Positions 43,418-53,069 of a stretch of DNA of 64,000 nucleotides are shown here, piece after piece. Each line of letters opens with the position of its first letter. Positions within the stretch are counted from its first letter, which is position 1. Position numbers and translations under genes: made by a program. The stretch comes from Streptomyces lydicus (GTDB lineage: Bacteria > Actinomycetota > Actinomycetes > Streptomycetales > Streptomycetaceae), in contig NZ_RDTE01000003.1 in NCBI RefSeq assembly GCF_004125265.1, positions 5,890,001 through 5,954,000 of the forward strand. Direction: 5' to 3'. Below the pieces are notes generated by a model. It saw only the letters and a program-made list of their open reading frames with translations. It was not told the origin of the DNA and did no database searches.

Positions 43418-46114
43418 ATGGATCTGCGAGGCCTCAGACCGCGCGGCCGGCGCTGGTACGCCGCCGCGGCCGCGCTGGCCGTCCTCATGGGAGGCGGCAC
43501 CTGGGCGGCCGCCGCCCCGGACGCCGCGCCCGCCGTCCACCGCGCGGACCGGGTGATGACGATGCCCGACCGGCCGGGCAGCAAGAAGGAGGTGCGGATC
43601 GACACCTCCTTCTTCACGGCGGGGAGCGCCGCGCGGCGGCGGCCCGCCGTCCTGCTCGCCCACGGCTTCGGCGCCACCAAGGACACCCTCCGCCCCCAGG
43701 CCGAGAAGCTGGCCCGGGACGGTTACGCCGTCCTGACCTGGTCGGCGCGCGGTTTCGGCAGGTCCACCGGGAAGATCGGGCTGAACGACCCGCACGGCGA
43801 GGTCGCCGACGTCCGCCGGCTGATCGACTGGCTGGCCAAGCGCCCCGAAGTCCGGCTCGACAAGACCGGCGACCCCCGGGTGGGCGTCGCCGGCGGCTCC
43901 TACGGCGGCGCGATCTCACTGCTGGCGGCCGGCTACGACCGGCGTGTCGACGCCATCGCCCCGCAGATCACCTACTGGAACCTCGCCGACGCCCTCTTCC
44001 CCCACGGGGTCTTCAAGAAGCTGTGGGCGGGGATCTTCTTCACCACCGGCCCAGCGGGCACCACCGGCTCGCCGACCGCCTCCCCCTCGGCACCCGGCGG
44101 CTGTGTCCGGTTCGAGCCGGAGCTGTGCCGTACGTACGAGCGGGTCGCCGAGAAGGGCCGGCCCGACGAGGCGGCCCGCCGGCTCCTGGAGTCCCGCAGC
44201 CCCGCCGCCGTCGGCGACCGCATCAAGGTGCCGACCCTGATCATGCAGGGCCAGACCGATTCGCTGTTCCCGCTCGGCCAGGCCGACGCCATGCAGCGGA
44301 CGATCCGCAAGAACGGCGCCCCGGTCGACGTCGACTGGATCGCCGGCGGGCACGACGGCGGCGACCGGGAGCTCGGCCGTCTCGAAGCCCGTACGAAGGA
44401 CTGGTTCGACCGCTATCTCAAGGGCGACAGGCACGCCGCGACCGGGCCCGCGTTCCGGATCAGCCGCACCGGGGGAGTGGACTCCACCGACGGCGCGGTA
44501 CGGCTGCGCGGCGCGAGCGGGGGCGGCTACCCCGGCCTGGAGAACGATCCCCGGCGGGTCCGCCTCGCGGGCCGCCCCCAGGTCTTCAGCAACCCGGCCG
44601 GTGCCGGACCGCCCGCGATCTCCGCGGTGCCCGGTGTCGGCGCGCTCGGCAACCTCTCCTCGCTGGGCGCCGGCGGCCTGTCCGTGGACTTCCCCGGCCA
44701 GTACGCCGCCTTCGCCTCGGCGCCGCTGCGCACCTCCCTCCACCTCACCGGCAGCCCCACCGCCACCGTGCATGTGCGGTCCAGCTCCCGGGACGCGGTG
44801 TTCTTCGCCAAGGTCTACGACGTCGCCCCGGACGGCCGCCGCCAGGTCCTGCCGTCCCAGCTGGTCACGCCCTACCGGGTCAAGGACTCCCGCGACGGCC
44901 GGACCGTGCATCTGCACCTGCCCGCCGTCGACCACGAGCTCGCGGCCGGCCACCGGCTGCGGCTGGTGCTCTCCGCCACCGACCTCGGCTATGCCTCACC
45001 GGCCGAGCCCGCCACCTACCACGTCGCGCTGCGGGGCGGCGCCCTGAACGTGCCCACCGCGCCCCAGGTGCGCAGCGCGGCCGCCCCGCTGCCCGCCTGG
45101 ACCTGGCAGCTGCCCGCCGCGGCCGCCGTGGTGGCCGCGCTGCTGCTGCTCACCGCCCGCCGCAAGTCCGCGGCGCCCGCCCCCGATCCGGCGCTCGCCG
45201 AGGTCCCGTTGCAGATCAGCGGCCTGAGCAAGCGCTACGCCAAATCCGCCGACCGGTATGCCGTCCAGGATCTGAGCTTCCGCGTCGAGCGGGGGCAGGT
45301 GCTCGGACTGCTGGGGCCCAATGGCGCCGGCAAGACCACCACCCTGCGCATGCTGATGGGGCTGATCAGGCCCGACGAGGGGGAGATCAGGGTCTTCGGG
45401 CAGGCCGTCCGGCCGGGCGCCGCGGTGCTGTCCCGGGTCGGGGCGTTCGTCGAGGGCGCCGGCTTCCTGCCGCATCTGTCCGGCCGCGCCAACCTGGAGC
45501 TGTACTGGCAGGCCACCGGCCGGCCCGCCGCCGACGCACACCTCGACGAGGCGCTGGAGATCGCCGGCCTCGGCGACGCCCTGCAGCGCGCCGTACGCAC
45601 CTACTCCCAGGGCATGCGGCAGCGGCTCGCGATCGCCCAGGCCATGCTCGGGCTGCCGGAGCTGCTGATCCTCGACGAGCCGACCAACGGGCTCGACCCG
45701 CCGCAGATCCGTGCGATGCGCGAGGTGCTGATCCGCTACGCCGCCGCCGGACGCACCGTCATCGTCTCCAGCCATCTGCTGTCCGAGGTCGAACAGAGCT
45801 GTACGCACCTGGTCGTGATGGACCGTGGCCGGCTGGTGCGGTCCGGTCCGGTCGCCGAGATCACCGGCTCCGGAGACACCGTGCTGGTCGGTGTGGCGGA
45901 AGCGGTCGGCGACGCCGTGGTGGAGAAGGTGGCCGCGCTGCCGGGTGTCGCCTCGGCGGTCCGTGCCGAGGGCGGCCTCCTGGTGCGGCTGGACGGGGTC
46001 ACCACCACGTACCTGCTCACCGAACTGCTCCGGCTGGAGGTCGCGGTGGACCGGATCGGCCCGCACCGCCGCCTGGAGGACGCCTTCCTCACCCTGATCG
46101 GAGGTGACCGATGA
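43418..46114 (+). CDS. Membrane-anchored alpha/beta hydrolase (S15/CocE-like) fused to ABC ATPase
   Basis: About 898 residues in two halves. Residues ~12-35 are a membrane helix or uncleaved signal. Residues ~45-545 are an X-Pro dipeptidyl-peptidase/CocE-type hydrolase: VLLAHGFGATKD, Ser161 in GVAGGSYGG, an acid in QGQTDSLFP and His in GGHDGG, plus the S15 C-terminal jelly-roll (SPTATVHVRSSS, YRVKDSRDG). A second helix WTWQLPAAAAVVAALLLL lies at ~560-583. The rest is a complete ABC ATPase: GPNGAGKTT with Lys639, YSQGMRQRLAIAQ, LLILDEPTNGLD. So the hydrolase should face outside and the ATPase inside. ATG at 43418 follows AGGA. The permease gene overlaps the stop (ATGA). Confidence 0.9.
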   Translation: MDLRGLRPRGRRWYAAAAALAVLMGGGTWAAAAPDAAPAVHRADRVMTMPDRPGSKKEVRIDTSFFTAGSAARRRPAVLLAHGFGATKDTLRPQAEKLARDGYAVLTWSARGFGRSTGKIGLNDPHGEVADVRRLIDWLAKRPEVRLDKTGDPRVGVAGGSYGGAISLLAAGYDRRVDAIAPQITYWNLADALFPHGVFKKLWAGIFFTTGPAGTTGSPTASPSAPGGCVRFEPELCRTYERVAEKGRPDEAARRLLESRSPAAVGDRIKVPTLIMQGQTDSLFPLGQADAMQRTIRKNGAPVDVDWIAGGHDGGDRELGRLEARTKDWFDRYLKGDRHAATGPAFRISRTGGVDSTDGAVRLRGASGGGYPGLENDPRRVRLAGRPQVFSNPAGAGPPAISAVPGVGALGNLSSLGAGGLSVDFPGQYAAFASAPLRTSLHLTGSPTATVHVRSSSRDAVFFAKVYDVAPDGRRQVLPSQLVTPYRVKDSRDGRTVHLHLPAVDHELAAGHRLRLVLSATDLGYASPAEPATYHVALRGGALNVPTAPQVRSAAAPLPAWTWQLPAAAAVVAALLLLTARRKSAAPAPDPALAEVPLQISGLSKRYAKSADRYAVQDLSFRVERGQVLGLLGPNGAGKTTTLRMLMGLIRPDEGEIRVFGQAVRPGAAVLSRVGAFVEGAGFLPHLSGRANLELYWQATGRPAADAHLDEALEIAGLGDALQRAVRTYSQGMRQRLAIAQAMLGLPELLILDEPTNGLDPPQIRAMREVLIRYAAAGRTVIVSSHLLSEVEQSCTHLVVMDRGRLVRSGPVAEITGSGDTVLVGVAEAVGDAVVEKVAALPGVASAVRAEGGLLVRLDGVTTTYLLTELLRLEVAVDRIGPHRRLEDAFLTLIGGDR

Positions 46115-46971
46115 CCGCGCACACCACGGCGCGGGCGCCGGGTTACCGTCCGCGCCGCACCCTCCCGCTGCGCGTCGAGGCGCGCCGCCAGCTGCGGCGG
46201 CGCCGCACCCTGGTGATCGCCGCCGTCCTGACGCTGCTGCCGTTCGTGCTGGTGGCGGCGTTCGCGATCGGCGGCGACCCGCACGGCCGCGGCAACGGCC
46301 GGATCACCCTGATGGACACCGCCACCGCCTCCGGCGCCAACTTCGCCGCCACCGCCCTGTTCGTCTCCGCGGGCTTTGTGCTGGTGGTCCCGGTGGCCCT
46401 GTTCTGCGGTGACACGGTCGCGTCCGAGGCGAGCTGGTCCTCGCTGCGCTATCTGCTGGCCGCGCCGGTGCCACGCGCCCGGCTGCTGCTGAGCAAGCTC
46501 ACCGTCGGGCTGCTGTTCAGCGCCGCCGCGATGCTGCTGCTGCCGCTGGTGGCGCTGGGTGTGGGCACCGCGGCGTACGGCTGGGGCCCGCTGCAACTGC
46601 CCGCCGGCGGCGCGCTGTCCGCGCCACAGGCGCTGCCGCACCTGGCGGCCGTGGTCGGCTACCTCTTCGTCAGCCAGCTGGTCACCGCGGCCCTGGCGTT
46701 CTGGCTGTCGACGGTGACCGACGCGCCGCTGGGCGCGGTCGGCGGCGCCGTCGGGCTGACCATCGTCGGCAACGTCCTCGACCAGGTCACCGCCCTGGGC
46801 AGCTGGCGCGAGGCGCTGCCCGCCCACTGGCAGTACTCCTGGGCGGATGCGCTGCAGCCCGGGTGGGAGTGGTCCGGGATGATCCGGGGCTCGGCGGTCT
46901 CGGTGGCGTATGCGCTGGTGCTGGGCGCGCTGGCGTTCCGGGGGTTCGCGCGCAAGGACGTGGTGTCGTGA
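46111..46971 (+). CDS. ABC-2-type transporter permease
   Basis: About 286 residues with six membrane helices: TLVIAAVLTLLPFVLVAAFAIG, ALFVSAGFVLVVPVALFCGD, LTVGLLFSAAAMLLLPLVALG and so on. GDTVASEASWSSLRYLLAAPVPRARLLLSKL is the usual coupling segment of ABC-2 permeases. The ATG overlaps the stop of the hydrolase-ABC gene by 4 bp, so this is its partner: the two would form a transporter whose outer side carries a hydrolase. The substrate is unknown; a peptide or ester that is exported and trimmed, or the reverse, is conceivable. Confidence 0.92.
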   Translation: MTAHTTARAPGYRPRRTLPLRVEARRQLRRRRTLVIAAVLTLLPFVLVAAFAIGGDPHGRGNGRITLMDTATASGANFAATALFVSAGFVLVVPVALFCGDTVASEASWSSLRYLLAAPVPRARLLLSKLTVGLLFSAAAMLLLPLVALGVGTAAYGWGPLQLPAGGALSAPQALPHLAAVVGYLFVSQLVTAALAFWLSTVTDAPLGAVGGAVGLTIVGNVLDQVTALGSWREALPAHWQYSWADALQPGWEWSGMIRGSAVSVAYALVLGALAFRGFARKDVVS

Positions 46972-47071
46972 CGGCGGGGTGAGTCGTGACGGGGGTTGTG
47001 GGGCGTGACGACGGGTCGGGCGGCGGGGGACGCAGCCCCCTCACCGCCCGTGGCGGCCGCGTCAGGCTCAC

Positions 47072-47105
47072 CACCCGCGCGGCCCGGTCACCCGCGCGGC
47101 CCGGT
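47072..47105. repeat. 17-bp tandem repeat, 2 exact copies
   Basis: CACCCGCGCGGCCCGGT at 47072-47088 and 47089-47105, ending at the stop codon of the minus-strand esterase gene. Confidence 0.8.
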
Positions 47106-48124
47106 CAGGCCGTCGGCCCCTGCATGAGGGCGCTGACCCAGCGCATGGTGCCCTCGCCCAGCCCCTGCACATACGTCTCGGCGCTGTGCGTGCCGTCCGG
47201 CACGATCTGCAGCCGGGTGTGCACCGGCCCGTGCCCGTACTGGGAGATGAACTTCCGCACCTTCGGCAGCACCGTGTGCTCCTGGGAGCCGTCCTGGAAG
47301 GCGAGGTAGACCGGCGGTCCGCCGCGCGCGATCAGCCGGCGGGCCAGCACCTCCGGGTTGTTCTCCCGCTCCGCCTCGGCGTGGCCGTTCCACAGCGGCG
47401 AGTCGGGCACGATGTCCGGCCCGTTGGGTATCGCCACCTTGAAGGTGTCCGGGTGCTGGAGCACGTTCTTCAGGGCCGCGAACCCGCCCGAGGAGGAGCC
47501 CATGATGGCCCAGGCGTCGCGGGTCTTGAGGGTGCGGAAGTTCTGCCGTACGAGATCGGGCACGTCCTGGCTGAGCCAGGTGCCGATCTTCGGCTGGCCG
47601 GGTATGTCGCTGCCGTCGTAGTACTGCTTGTCATTGGGGTTGAGCACCGGCATGACGACGATGAAGGGCAGGCTGGAGCCGTTCTTGGACCACTGGGCCA
47701 GGTTCTCCTCCAGCTTGAGGTCGGAGCCGATCCAGTAGTTGACGGGGAAGCCGTACGCGCCGGGCAGCGCCTCCATCACCGGGAAGCCCTTGTGCGCGTT
47801 GCGCTTCTCGTAGTACTCCGGCGGTGCCCACACCCACACCTTCCCGGTGAAGCCGGACTTGGGGCCGTGCAGGGTGGTCACGCCTATCGGGGTGTTCTCG
47901 CCGGCCCCGCCGACCCGGCTCTCCTCCTCGAAGCTGATCGGACGCGTCGGCCACTGCACCAGCGACCGCTTTCCCGGCGGCGTGGCATGCAGCGCGGCGC
48001 CCGACTTGGGGCCGCCGAACCGCAGGGGAGAGGCCTGGGTGGCGCCGCTGCCGCAGCCGGACGTACCGACGAGGACGGTCAGGGTGATCAGCGTGATCAC
48101 CGCGGGGAACAGGGCTTTGCGCAC
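47105..48124 (-). CDS. Exported lipoprotein esterase (esterase D / PF00756 type)
   Basis: About 339 residues. The signal peptide FPAVITLITLTVLVGTSGC ends in a lipobox-like TSGC, so the protein is probably lipid-anchored outside the membrane. The alpha/beta hydrolase part looks like the putative esterase family (esterase D, antigen 85, enterochelin esterase): VWVWAPPEYYE, FPVMEALPGAYG, FIVVMPVLNPN, the nucleophile Ser in IMGSSSGGFAALK, and His in PDGTHSAETY. GTG at 48124 follows AAGGAG. It could cleave or transfer acyl groups at the cell surface; the substrate is unknown. It stands alone, convergent with the ABC unit. Confidence 0.88.
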   Translation of the reverse strand: MRKALFPAVITLITLTVLVGTSGCGSGATQASPLRFGGPKSGAALHATPPGKRSLVQWPTRPISFEEESRVGGAGENTPIGVTTLHGPKSGFTGKVWVWAPPEYYEKRNAHKGFPVMEALPGAYGFPVNYWIGSDLKLEENLAQWSKNGSSLPFIVVMPVLNPNDKQYYDGSDIPGQPKIGTWLSQDVPDLVRQNFRTLKTRDAWAIMGSSSGGFAALKNVLQHPDTFKVAIPNGPDIVPDSPLWNGHAEAERENNPEVLARRLIARGGPPVYLAFQDGSQEHTVLPKVRKFISQYGHGPVHTRLQIVPDGTHSAETYVQGLGEGTMRWVSALMQGPTA

Positions 48125-48389
48125 GGGGCCTTCTCCTTGCCGACATCCGGGAGCTGTCCCCGGCTGGCCAGCAAGAGGGGGCGGTGCGGGCCCGGGTTTC
48201 CTTCCGGGGGTGTCGGGTTGCTCGCACCCCGGTGCGGAATCCGGGCATCCCCTTCGTGACCTGGGACGCTTTACGCAGGCAGGGAGGCTGGTTTACCGGG
48301 ATTTTCCCGGTGGGCGGGCGGCGGGACGCGCGGAACCACGCCTGTTCCCGTGGCCCGGAACGTCCGTGTCCGGCCCGTATCCTCTCGCT

Positions 48390-50516
48390 ATGACCTGGTC
48401 GCGTGCGCTCAAGAAGGCGGCTCGTTCCGGGCTGACCATCGAGCGGACCAAGCTCACCCCGCTGATCGCCCTCCGCGGCGCGGCCGGCGTCGCCCTCGTC
48501 ATCGGCCTGTGCCTGTGGCGCGGCGACCCGACCCTCGCGGTCTCCTCCGCCTTCGGCGCGTACGCCTCCGGGATCGTCACCTTCCAGCGCAGCATGCGGC
48601 CGCGCCCGGTGCTCGCGCTCGCCGTCGCCGGAGCGCTGGCCCTCTCCACCTTCCTCGGCTATCTGGCCGCGGCCCGACTCGTCTCCTTCGTCCTGCTGCT
48701 GGCCGGCTGGACCCTGCTGGCCGGGATGGCCTGGGCGATCGGGCCGGTCGCCGGGCTGATCGGCACCCAGACCGTGGCGATCATGCTGGTCACCGTCACC
48801 CTGCCGACGTCCGTCCTCGGCGCGCTGGAACACGCCGCCCTGATGTTCTTCGGCGGTCTCGTCCAGGCCGCTCTCATCATGGTGTTCCCGGTCCGGCCCT
48901 GGGGCGTCCAGCGCGATGCGCTCGCCGACGCGCTGGCCGACGAGGCGGACTACGCCCGGCGGCTGCGGCACGACCCGGTCGCCCCGTTCGACCCGTCGCC
49001 CCTGATGGACGCCCGGCTCGCCTCCGCCCTCACTCCCCGTCAGGCCAGGCGCCGTCCCGTACAGCTGCACGGTCCCCGGGGGCTCGCCGAACGCGTCCGG
49101 CCGGTCCTCGCCTCCCTCGCCGACCCGGTCGTCGGCGCCCCGCTGGAAGGGCCCGAACGCGACCGGGCCCGGGATCTGCTGGGCGCCGCGGCCACCGTCC
49201 TGGACGCCGTCGCCCACGCGGTACGGCACGCCCGGCCGGTCCGGCTGCCCCCGGAGGCGATGGCCGTCCTCGAAGTGCCCGCCACCGGCCCGATGCTCCA
49301 CGGGGCCGCCCGGCGCTCCGCCTACCGTCTGATCTCGCTGCTCGCCGACGCCGTCGAGCTCACCGACGAGCCGGTCCGCTCCACCCGCCCCACCACCGAG
49401 GCCGAACGCGGCCATCTGCTGCGCCCCAGCGTCCCCCGGCTGGTGCCCGGCGCGCTGCGCTCCCTGCACCGCGAGGCCCGCTGGTCCTCGCACATCCTGC
49501 GGCACGCCCTGCGGGTCTCCGCGGTCGCCACCGCCGGCTATCTGCTGGGCACCGTGCTCCCGTTCGGCCACGGCTACTGGGCGCCGCTGGCCTCGGTCAT
49601 GGTGATGCGCCCGGACTTCGCCCAGACCTACTCCCGCGGCATCGCCCGCTTCATCGGCACCCTCGTCGGGGTCACCGTCGCGGGCGCGCTGATGGCCCTG
49701 GCGCATCCGGGCAGCTATGTCAGCGGCGGGCTCGCCGTGGTGAGCGTGGGGCTGATGTACCTGCTGATGCGCACCGGCGTCTCGGTGACCTCGGCCTGCG
49801 GGGCCGCGTATGTCGTCTTCCTGCTCGGCCTCGCCGGGGCGGGCTGGGAGCAGACCGTCCAGGAGCGCGTGGTGCTCACCCTCCTGGGCGGGCTGCTCGC
49901 GATGCTGTCGTACGCGCTGTTCCCCGCCTGGGAGACCCCCAAGCTCCGCGACCGGCTCGCCGCGTGGCTGGAGGCCAACGGGCGCTACGCCCTGGCCGTG
50001 TTCGACCTCTACGCCACGCCCGCCGAACGCCGCCCCCGGCAGATCCGCGACGCCCTGCTGGACTCCCGTGCGGCCCGCGCGGCCTGGGAGGAGAGCGAGG
50101 CCCGCGCCGAGAAGGAACCCGTGCGCCACCGCGGCCTGTCCCCCGCCTCGGCGAAGGCGGCCGGCGCCGCGCTCGCCACGATGGGCCGGGTCACCATGAT
50201 CCTGGAGGTCCACCTCCCCGAACGCGATGCCGCGGCCTCACCCGGTGCCACCGCCTTCGCCTTCGAACTGCGCGCCTGCCTGGAGGAGGCCACGCGCGCG
50301 GTGCGGGAGCGGGACGCATTGAACTGGAGCGAGCTGCGGGCCGTATGGGAGAGGTGGGACGCGGAGGACGAGAGCCGTGGTGTCGCCCTGCGCGTCGCCG
50401 ACCTGCAGCTCGACGCCCTCGACGACCTGGCGGAGGCGCTGTCGCGGGAGCCGCGGGCGGACGACGGGTCCGACGACGGGGCGGACCGCGACGCCCCGGA
50501 CGGCGGTAGCCGGTGA
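48390..50516 (+). CDS. FUSC family membrane protein
   Basis: About 708 residues with two membrane blocks of five or six helices separated and followed by cytoplasmic helical parts, the plan of the FUSC/aromatic acid exporter (AaeB, YccS) family. The second block holds GYWAPLASVMVMRPDFAQTYSRGIARFIGTLVG, a very clear family motif. Such proteins export aromatic acids or affect the envelope. ATG at 48390 is set by the start of the conserved frame; no strong ribosome site is seen, so the leader may be short. No HlyD-type partner is adjacent. Confidence 0.9.
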   Translation: MTWSRALKKAARSGLTIERTKLTPLIALRGAAGVALVIGLCLWRGDPTLAVSSAFGAYASGIVTFQRSMRPRPVLALAVAGALALSTFLGYLAAARLVSFVLLLAGWTLLAGMAWAIGPVAGLIGTQTVAIMLVTVTLPTSVLGALEHAALMFFGGLVQAALIMVFPVRPWGVQRDALADALADEADYARRLRHDPVAPFDPSPLMDARLASALTPRQARRRPVQLHGPRGLAERVRPVLASLADPVVGAPLEGPERDRARDLLGAAATVLDAVAHAVRHARPVRLPPEAMAVLEVPATGPMLHGAARRSAYRLISLLADAVELTDEPVRSTRPTTEAERGHLLRPSVPRLVPGALRSLHREARWSSHILRHALRVSAVATAGYLLGTVLPFGHGYWAPLASVMVMRPDFAQTYSRGIARFIGTLVGVTVAGALMALAHPGSYVSGGLAVVSVGLMYLLMRTGVSVTSACGAAYVVFLLGLAGAGWEQTVQERVVLTLLGGLLAMLSYALFPAWETPKLRDRLAAWLEANGRYALAVFDLYATPAERRPRQIRDALLDSRAARAAWEESEARAEKEPVRHRGLSPASAKAAGAALATMGRVTMILEVHLPERDAAASPGATAFAFELRACLEEATRAVRERDALNWSELRAVWERWDAEDESRGVALRVADLQLDALDDLAEALSREPRADDGSDDGADRDAPDGGSR

Positions 50517-50657
50517 GAGTGAGGTGAGGGAACCATTCCGGGCCCCCGGTAGTCTTATTGATTGCCCGCAATGAACGCCATTGCTCGCCCATGGGGTTGT
50601 CTGCGGCGCAATGCCCCAGGACCCCCACTCCGTCGCGAGAGAGCACACGAACCCCCC

Positions 50658-51737
50658 ATGGCGTCCAGCACTTCGTCCGGAACGTACGACATAGGCATCG
50701 ACCTCGGCACCGCCAACACCCTGGTGTACGCCCGCGGCAAGGGCGTGGTGCTGAACGAACCGTCCGTCGTCGCGGTCAACGCCGCCGGCGAGGTGATCGC
50801 CGTGGGCGCGGACGCCAAGCGGACCATCGGCCGTACGCCCTCCGGGATCACCGCGATGCGCCCCCTGCGGGACGGTGTCATCGCCGACTTCGACGCCGCC
50901 GAGCGGATGCTGCGCGCCCTGATGAAGAAGGCCCTGCCCAGCCGCCGGTTCTCCCGGCCGCGGGTGGTCATCTGCGTCCCCTCCGGCGTCACGGGCGTCG
51001 AGCGGCGCGCGGTCATCGACTCCGCCCGGGGTGCCGGCGCCCGCGAAGTGCACCTCATCGAGGAGCCGATGGCCGCCGCGATCGGCGCCGGCCTCCCCGT
51101 GGACGAGCCGGTCGGCTGCATGGTGGTGGACATCGGCGGCGGGACGACCGAGGTCGCCGTCATCTCCATGGGCGGCCTGGTCACCGCCCAGTCCGTACGG
51201 GTCGCCGGCGACGCCCTGGATGCCGCCGTCGCCGCCCACATCAAGAAGCAGCACTCCCTGGCCATCGGCGAGCGCACCGCCGAGGACATCAAGATCGCGA
51301 TCGGCTCGGCGGTCTGGACCCCGGTCGACATCGGCGAGGACGGCGCACCCGACCGCCCCTTCTCGTACACGGTCCGCGGCCGCGACCACATCAGCGGCCT
51401 GCCCCGGGTCCAGGAGATCAGCGAGGAGGAGATCCGCGAGGCGCTGGCCGAACCGGTCGAGGCGATCGTCCGCGCCGTCCACCGCACCCTCGACGAATGC
51501 CCCCCGGAGCTCTCCGGCGACATCGTCGAGCGCGGGATCGCCCTGACCGGCGGCGGCGCCCTGCTCCGCGGCCTGGACCACCGGCTGCGCGAGGAGATGG
51601 GCGTCCCGGTGACGGTCGCCGACGATCCCCTGGACTGCGTGGTCAACGGCACCGCGAAGTGCGTCGACGAATTCGCCAACCTGCACGGACTGTTGACGGG
51701 CGCGAAGGAACAACCGCGGCGGACGGTGCGGTTGTAG
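50658..51737 (+). CDS. MreB/Mbl-like actin homologue
   Basis: About 359 residues, bacterial actin fold. The phosphate-1 loop is DIGIDLGTANTLVYARGKGVVLNEPS, phosphate-2 is VVDIGGGTTEVAVISMGG, and the adenosine loop is LTGGGALLRGLD; IEEPMAAAIGAGLPV is also standard MreB. It is a stand-alone copy with no mreC, mreD or rodA next to it, so it is a paralogue of the main mreB; Streptomyces carry such extra copies, which act in spore-wall or unknown structures. ATG at 50658 has no evident ribosome site, which is unusual and may mean weak or leaderless translation. Confidence 0.92.
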   Translation: MASSTSSGTYDIGIDLGTANTLVYARGKGVVLNEPSVVAVNAAGEVIAVGADAKRTIGRTPSGITAMRPLRDGVIADFDAAERMLRALMKKALPSRRFSRPRVVICVPSGVTGVERRAVIDSARGAGAREVHLIEEPMAAAIGAGLPVDEPVGCMVVDIGGGTTEVAVISMGGLVTAQSVRVAGDALDAAVAAHIKKQHSLAIGERTAEDIKIAIGSAVWTPVDIGEDGAPDRPFSYTVRGRDHISGLPRVQEISEEEIREALAEPVEAIVRAVHRTLDECPPELSGDIVERGIALTGGGALLRGLDHRLREEMGVPVTVADDPLDCVVNGTAKCVDEFANLHGLLTGAKEQPRRTVRL

Positions 51738-51964
51738 GGAGAGGCCGAGGGCTGTCTTCGAAGACCGGCCCGAGGGCGCGGGGCTCCCGTCCGGCCGGTT
51801 TGCCGTCCCGGCAAGATTCCTCGCCTGCACGGTGCGGGCACCGCCATGATCATGGGGAGCGGTCGCCGGGACCGCGGGCCGCGCCGGACCGGGGCCCGCG
51901 CGCCCGTGGCCGCCGCCCGCAGGCGCCGCCACCACCGGCGTCGCCGCACTCCCGAGGAGGATGC

Positions 51965-53047
51965 ATGCCGCAGCCCGCCAAGACCCCGTCCACGCCGCCC
52001 GCTTCCCCGGGCGCCCCTGTACCGCAGCCGCCGGCCGGCCCGCTGCCGGCGGCGACCCACCGTACGGTCGACGTCCCCGGCGGCCACATCCACCTGGTGG
52101 AGCAGGGCAGCGGCCCCCTCGTCCTCATGGTCCACGGCTTCCCCGAGTCCTGGTACTCCTGGCGCCACCAGCTCCCCGCGCTCGCCGCGGCGGGCTACCG
52201 GGCGGTCGCCATCGACGTGCGGGGCTACGGGCGTTCCTCGAAACCCCGTGACGTGGCCGCCTACCGGATGCTGGCCCATGTCGCCGACAACGTCGCGGTG
52301 GTGCGCGCCCTCGGCGCCGAGACCGCGACCATCGTGGGCCACGACTGGGGCTCGCCCATCGCCGCCAACACGGCGCTGCTGCGGCCCGACCTCTTCACCG
52401 CCGTGGCGCTGCTGAGCGTGCCGTACACGCCCCGCGGCGGGACCCGGCCCACCGAGGGCTTCGCGCGGATCGGCGGCCCCGGGGAGTTCTACGTCAGCTA
52501 CTTCCAGGAGCCGGGCCGGGCCGAGGCGGAGATCGACCCCGATGTCCGCGGCTGGCTCGCCGGGTTCTACGCGGTGGCCTCGGGCGATGCCGAGCCGCCG
52601 TCCGGCGGGGATCACATCGGAGGGTTCTCGGTCCTGCCGGGCGGCAAACTGTCCGACCGCTTCCCCGCCGACAACCCCCTGCCCCTGCCCTGGCTCACCG
52701 ACGCCGATCTCGACTTCTACGCGGGCGAATTCGAGCGGACCGGCCTGACCGGCGGGCTCAACCGCTACCGCAACGTCGACCGGGACTGGGAGGACCTTGC
52801 CGCCTGGGACGGGGCACCGCTGCGGCAGCCGTCCCTCTTCATCGGCGGGGAGCACGACGCCCCCACCAACTGGAGCGCCGGCGCCATCAAGGCCTTCCCG
52901 CAGACCCTCCCCGGCCTGTCCGCCTCGCACATCCTGGAAGGCTGCGGTCACTGGGTCCAGCAGGAACGCGCCGAGGAGGTCAACCGCCTCCTCCTCGACT
53001 GGCTGGGCTCCCTGCCGGCGAAGCCCGCCGCGCGGCCGGCTTCCTGA
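51965..53047 (+). CDS. Alpha/beta hydrolase, epoxide hydrolase-like
   Basis: About 360 residues. The oxyanion motif is HGFPESWYSW, the nucleophile Asp is in VGHDWGSPIA, and the His is in GCGHWVQQE. The nucleophile elbow with Asp, not Ser, marks an epoxide hydrolase or haloalkane dehalogenase; the HGFPES and DVRGYGRSSKP segments favour soluble epoxide hydrolase. A Pro-rich head of some 35 residues precedes the fold. ATG at 51965 follows GAGGAGG at 4 nt. It is near the FAD monooxygenase, and an epoxidation and opening pair is possible but unproven. Confidence 0.9.
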   Translation: MPQPAKTPSTPPASPGAPVPQPPAGPLPAATHRTVDVPGGHIHLVEQGSGPLVLMVHGFPESWYSWRHQLPALAAAGYRAVAIDVRGYGRSSKPRDVAAYRMLAHVADNVAVVRALGAETATIVGHDWGSPIAANTALLRPDLFTAVALLSVPYTPRGGTRPTEGFARIGGPGEFYVSYFQEPGRAEAEIDPDVRGWLAGFYAVASGDAEPPSGGDHIGGFSVLPGGKLSDRFPADNPLPLPWLTDADLDFYAGEFERTGLTGGLNRYRNVDRDWEDLAAWDGAPLRQPSLFIGGEHDAPTNWSAGAIKAFPQTLPGLSASHILEGCGHWVQQERAEEVNRLLLDWLGSLPAKPAARPAS

Positions 53048-53069
53048 GCGCCGCCGCGCGGACGGCGTC

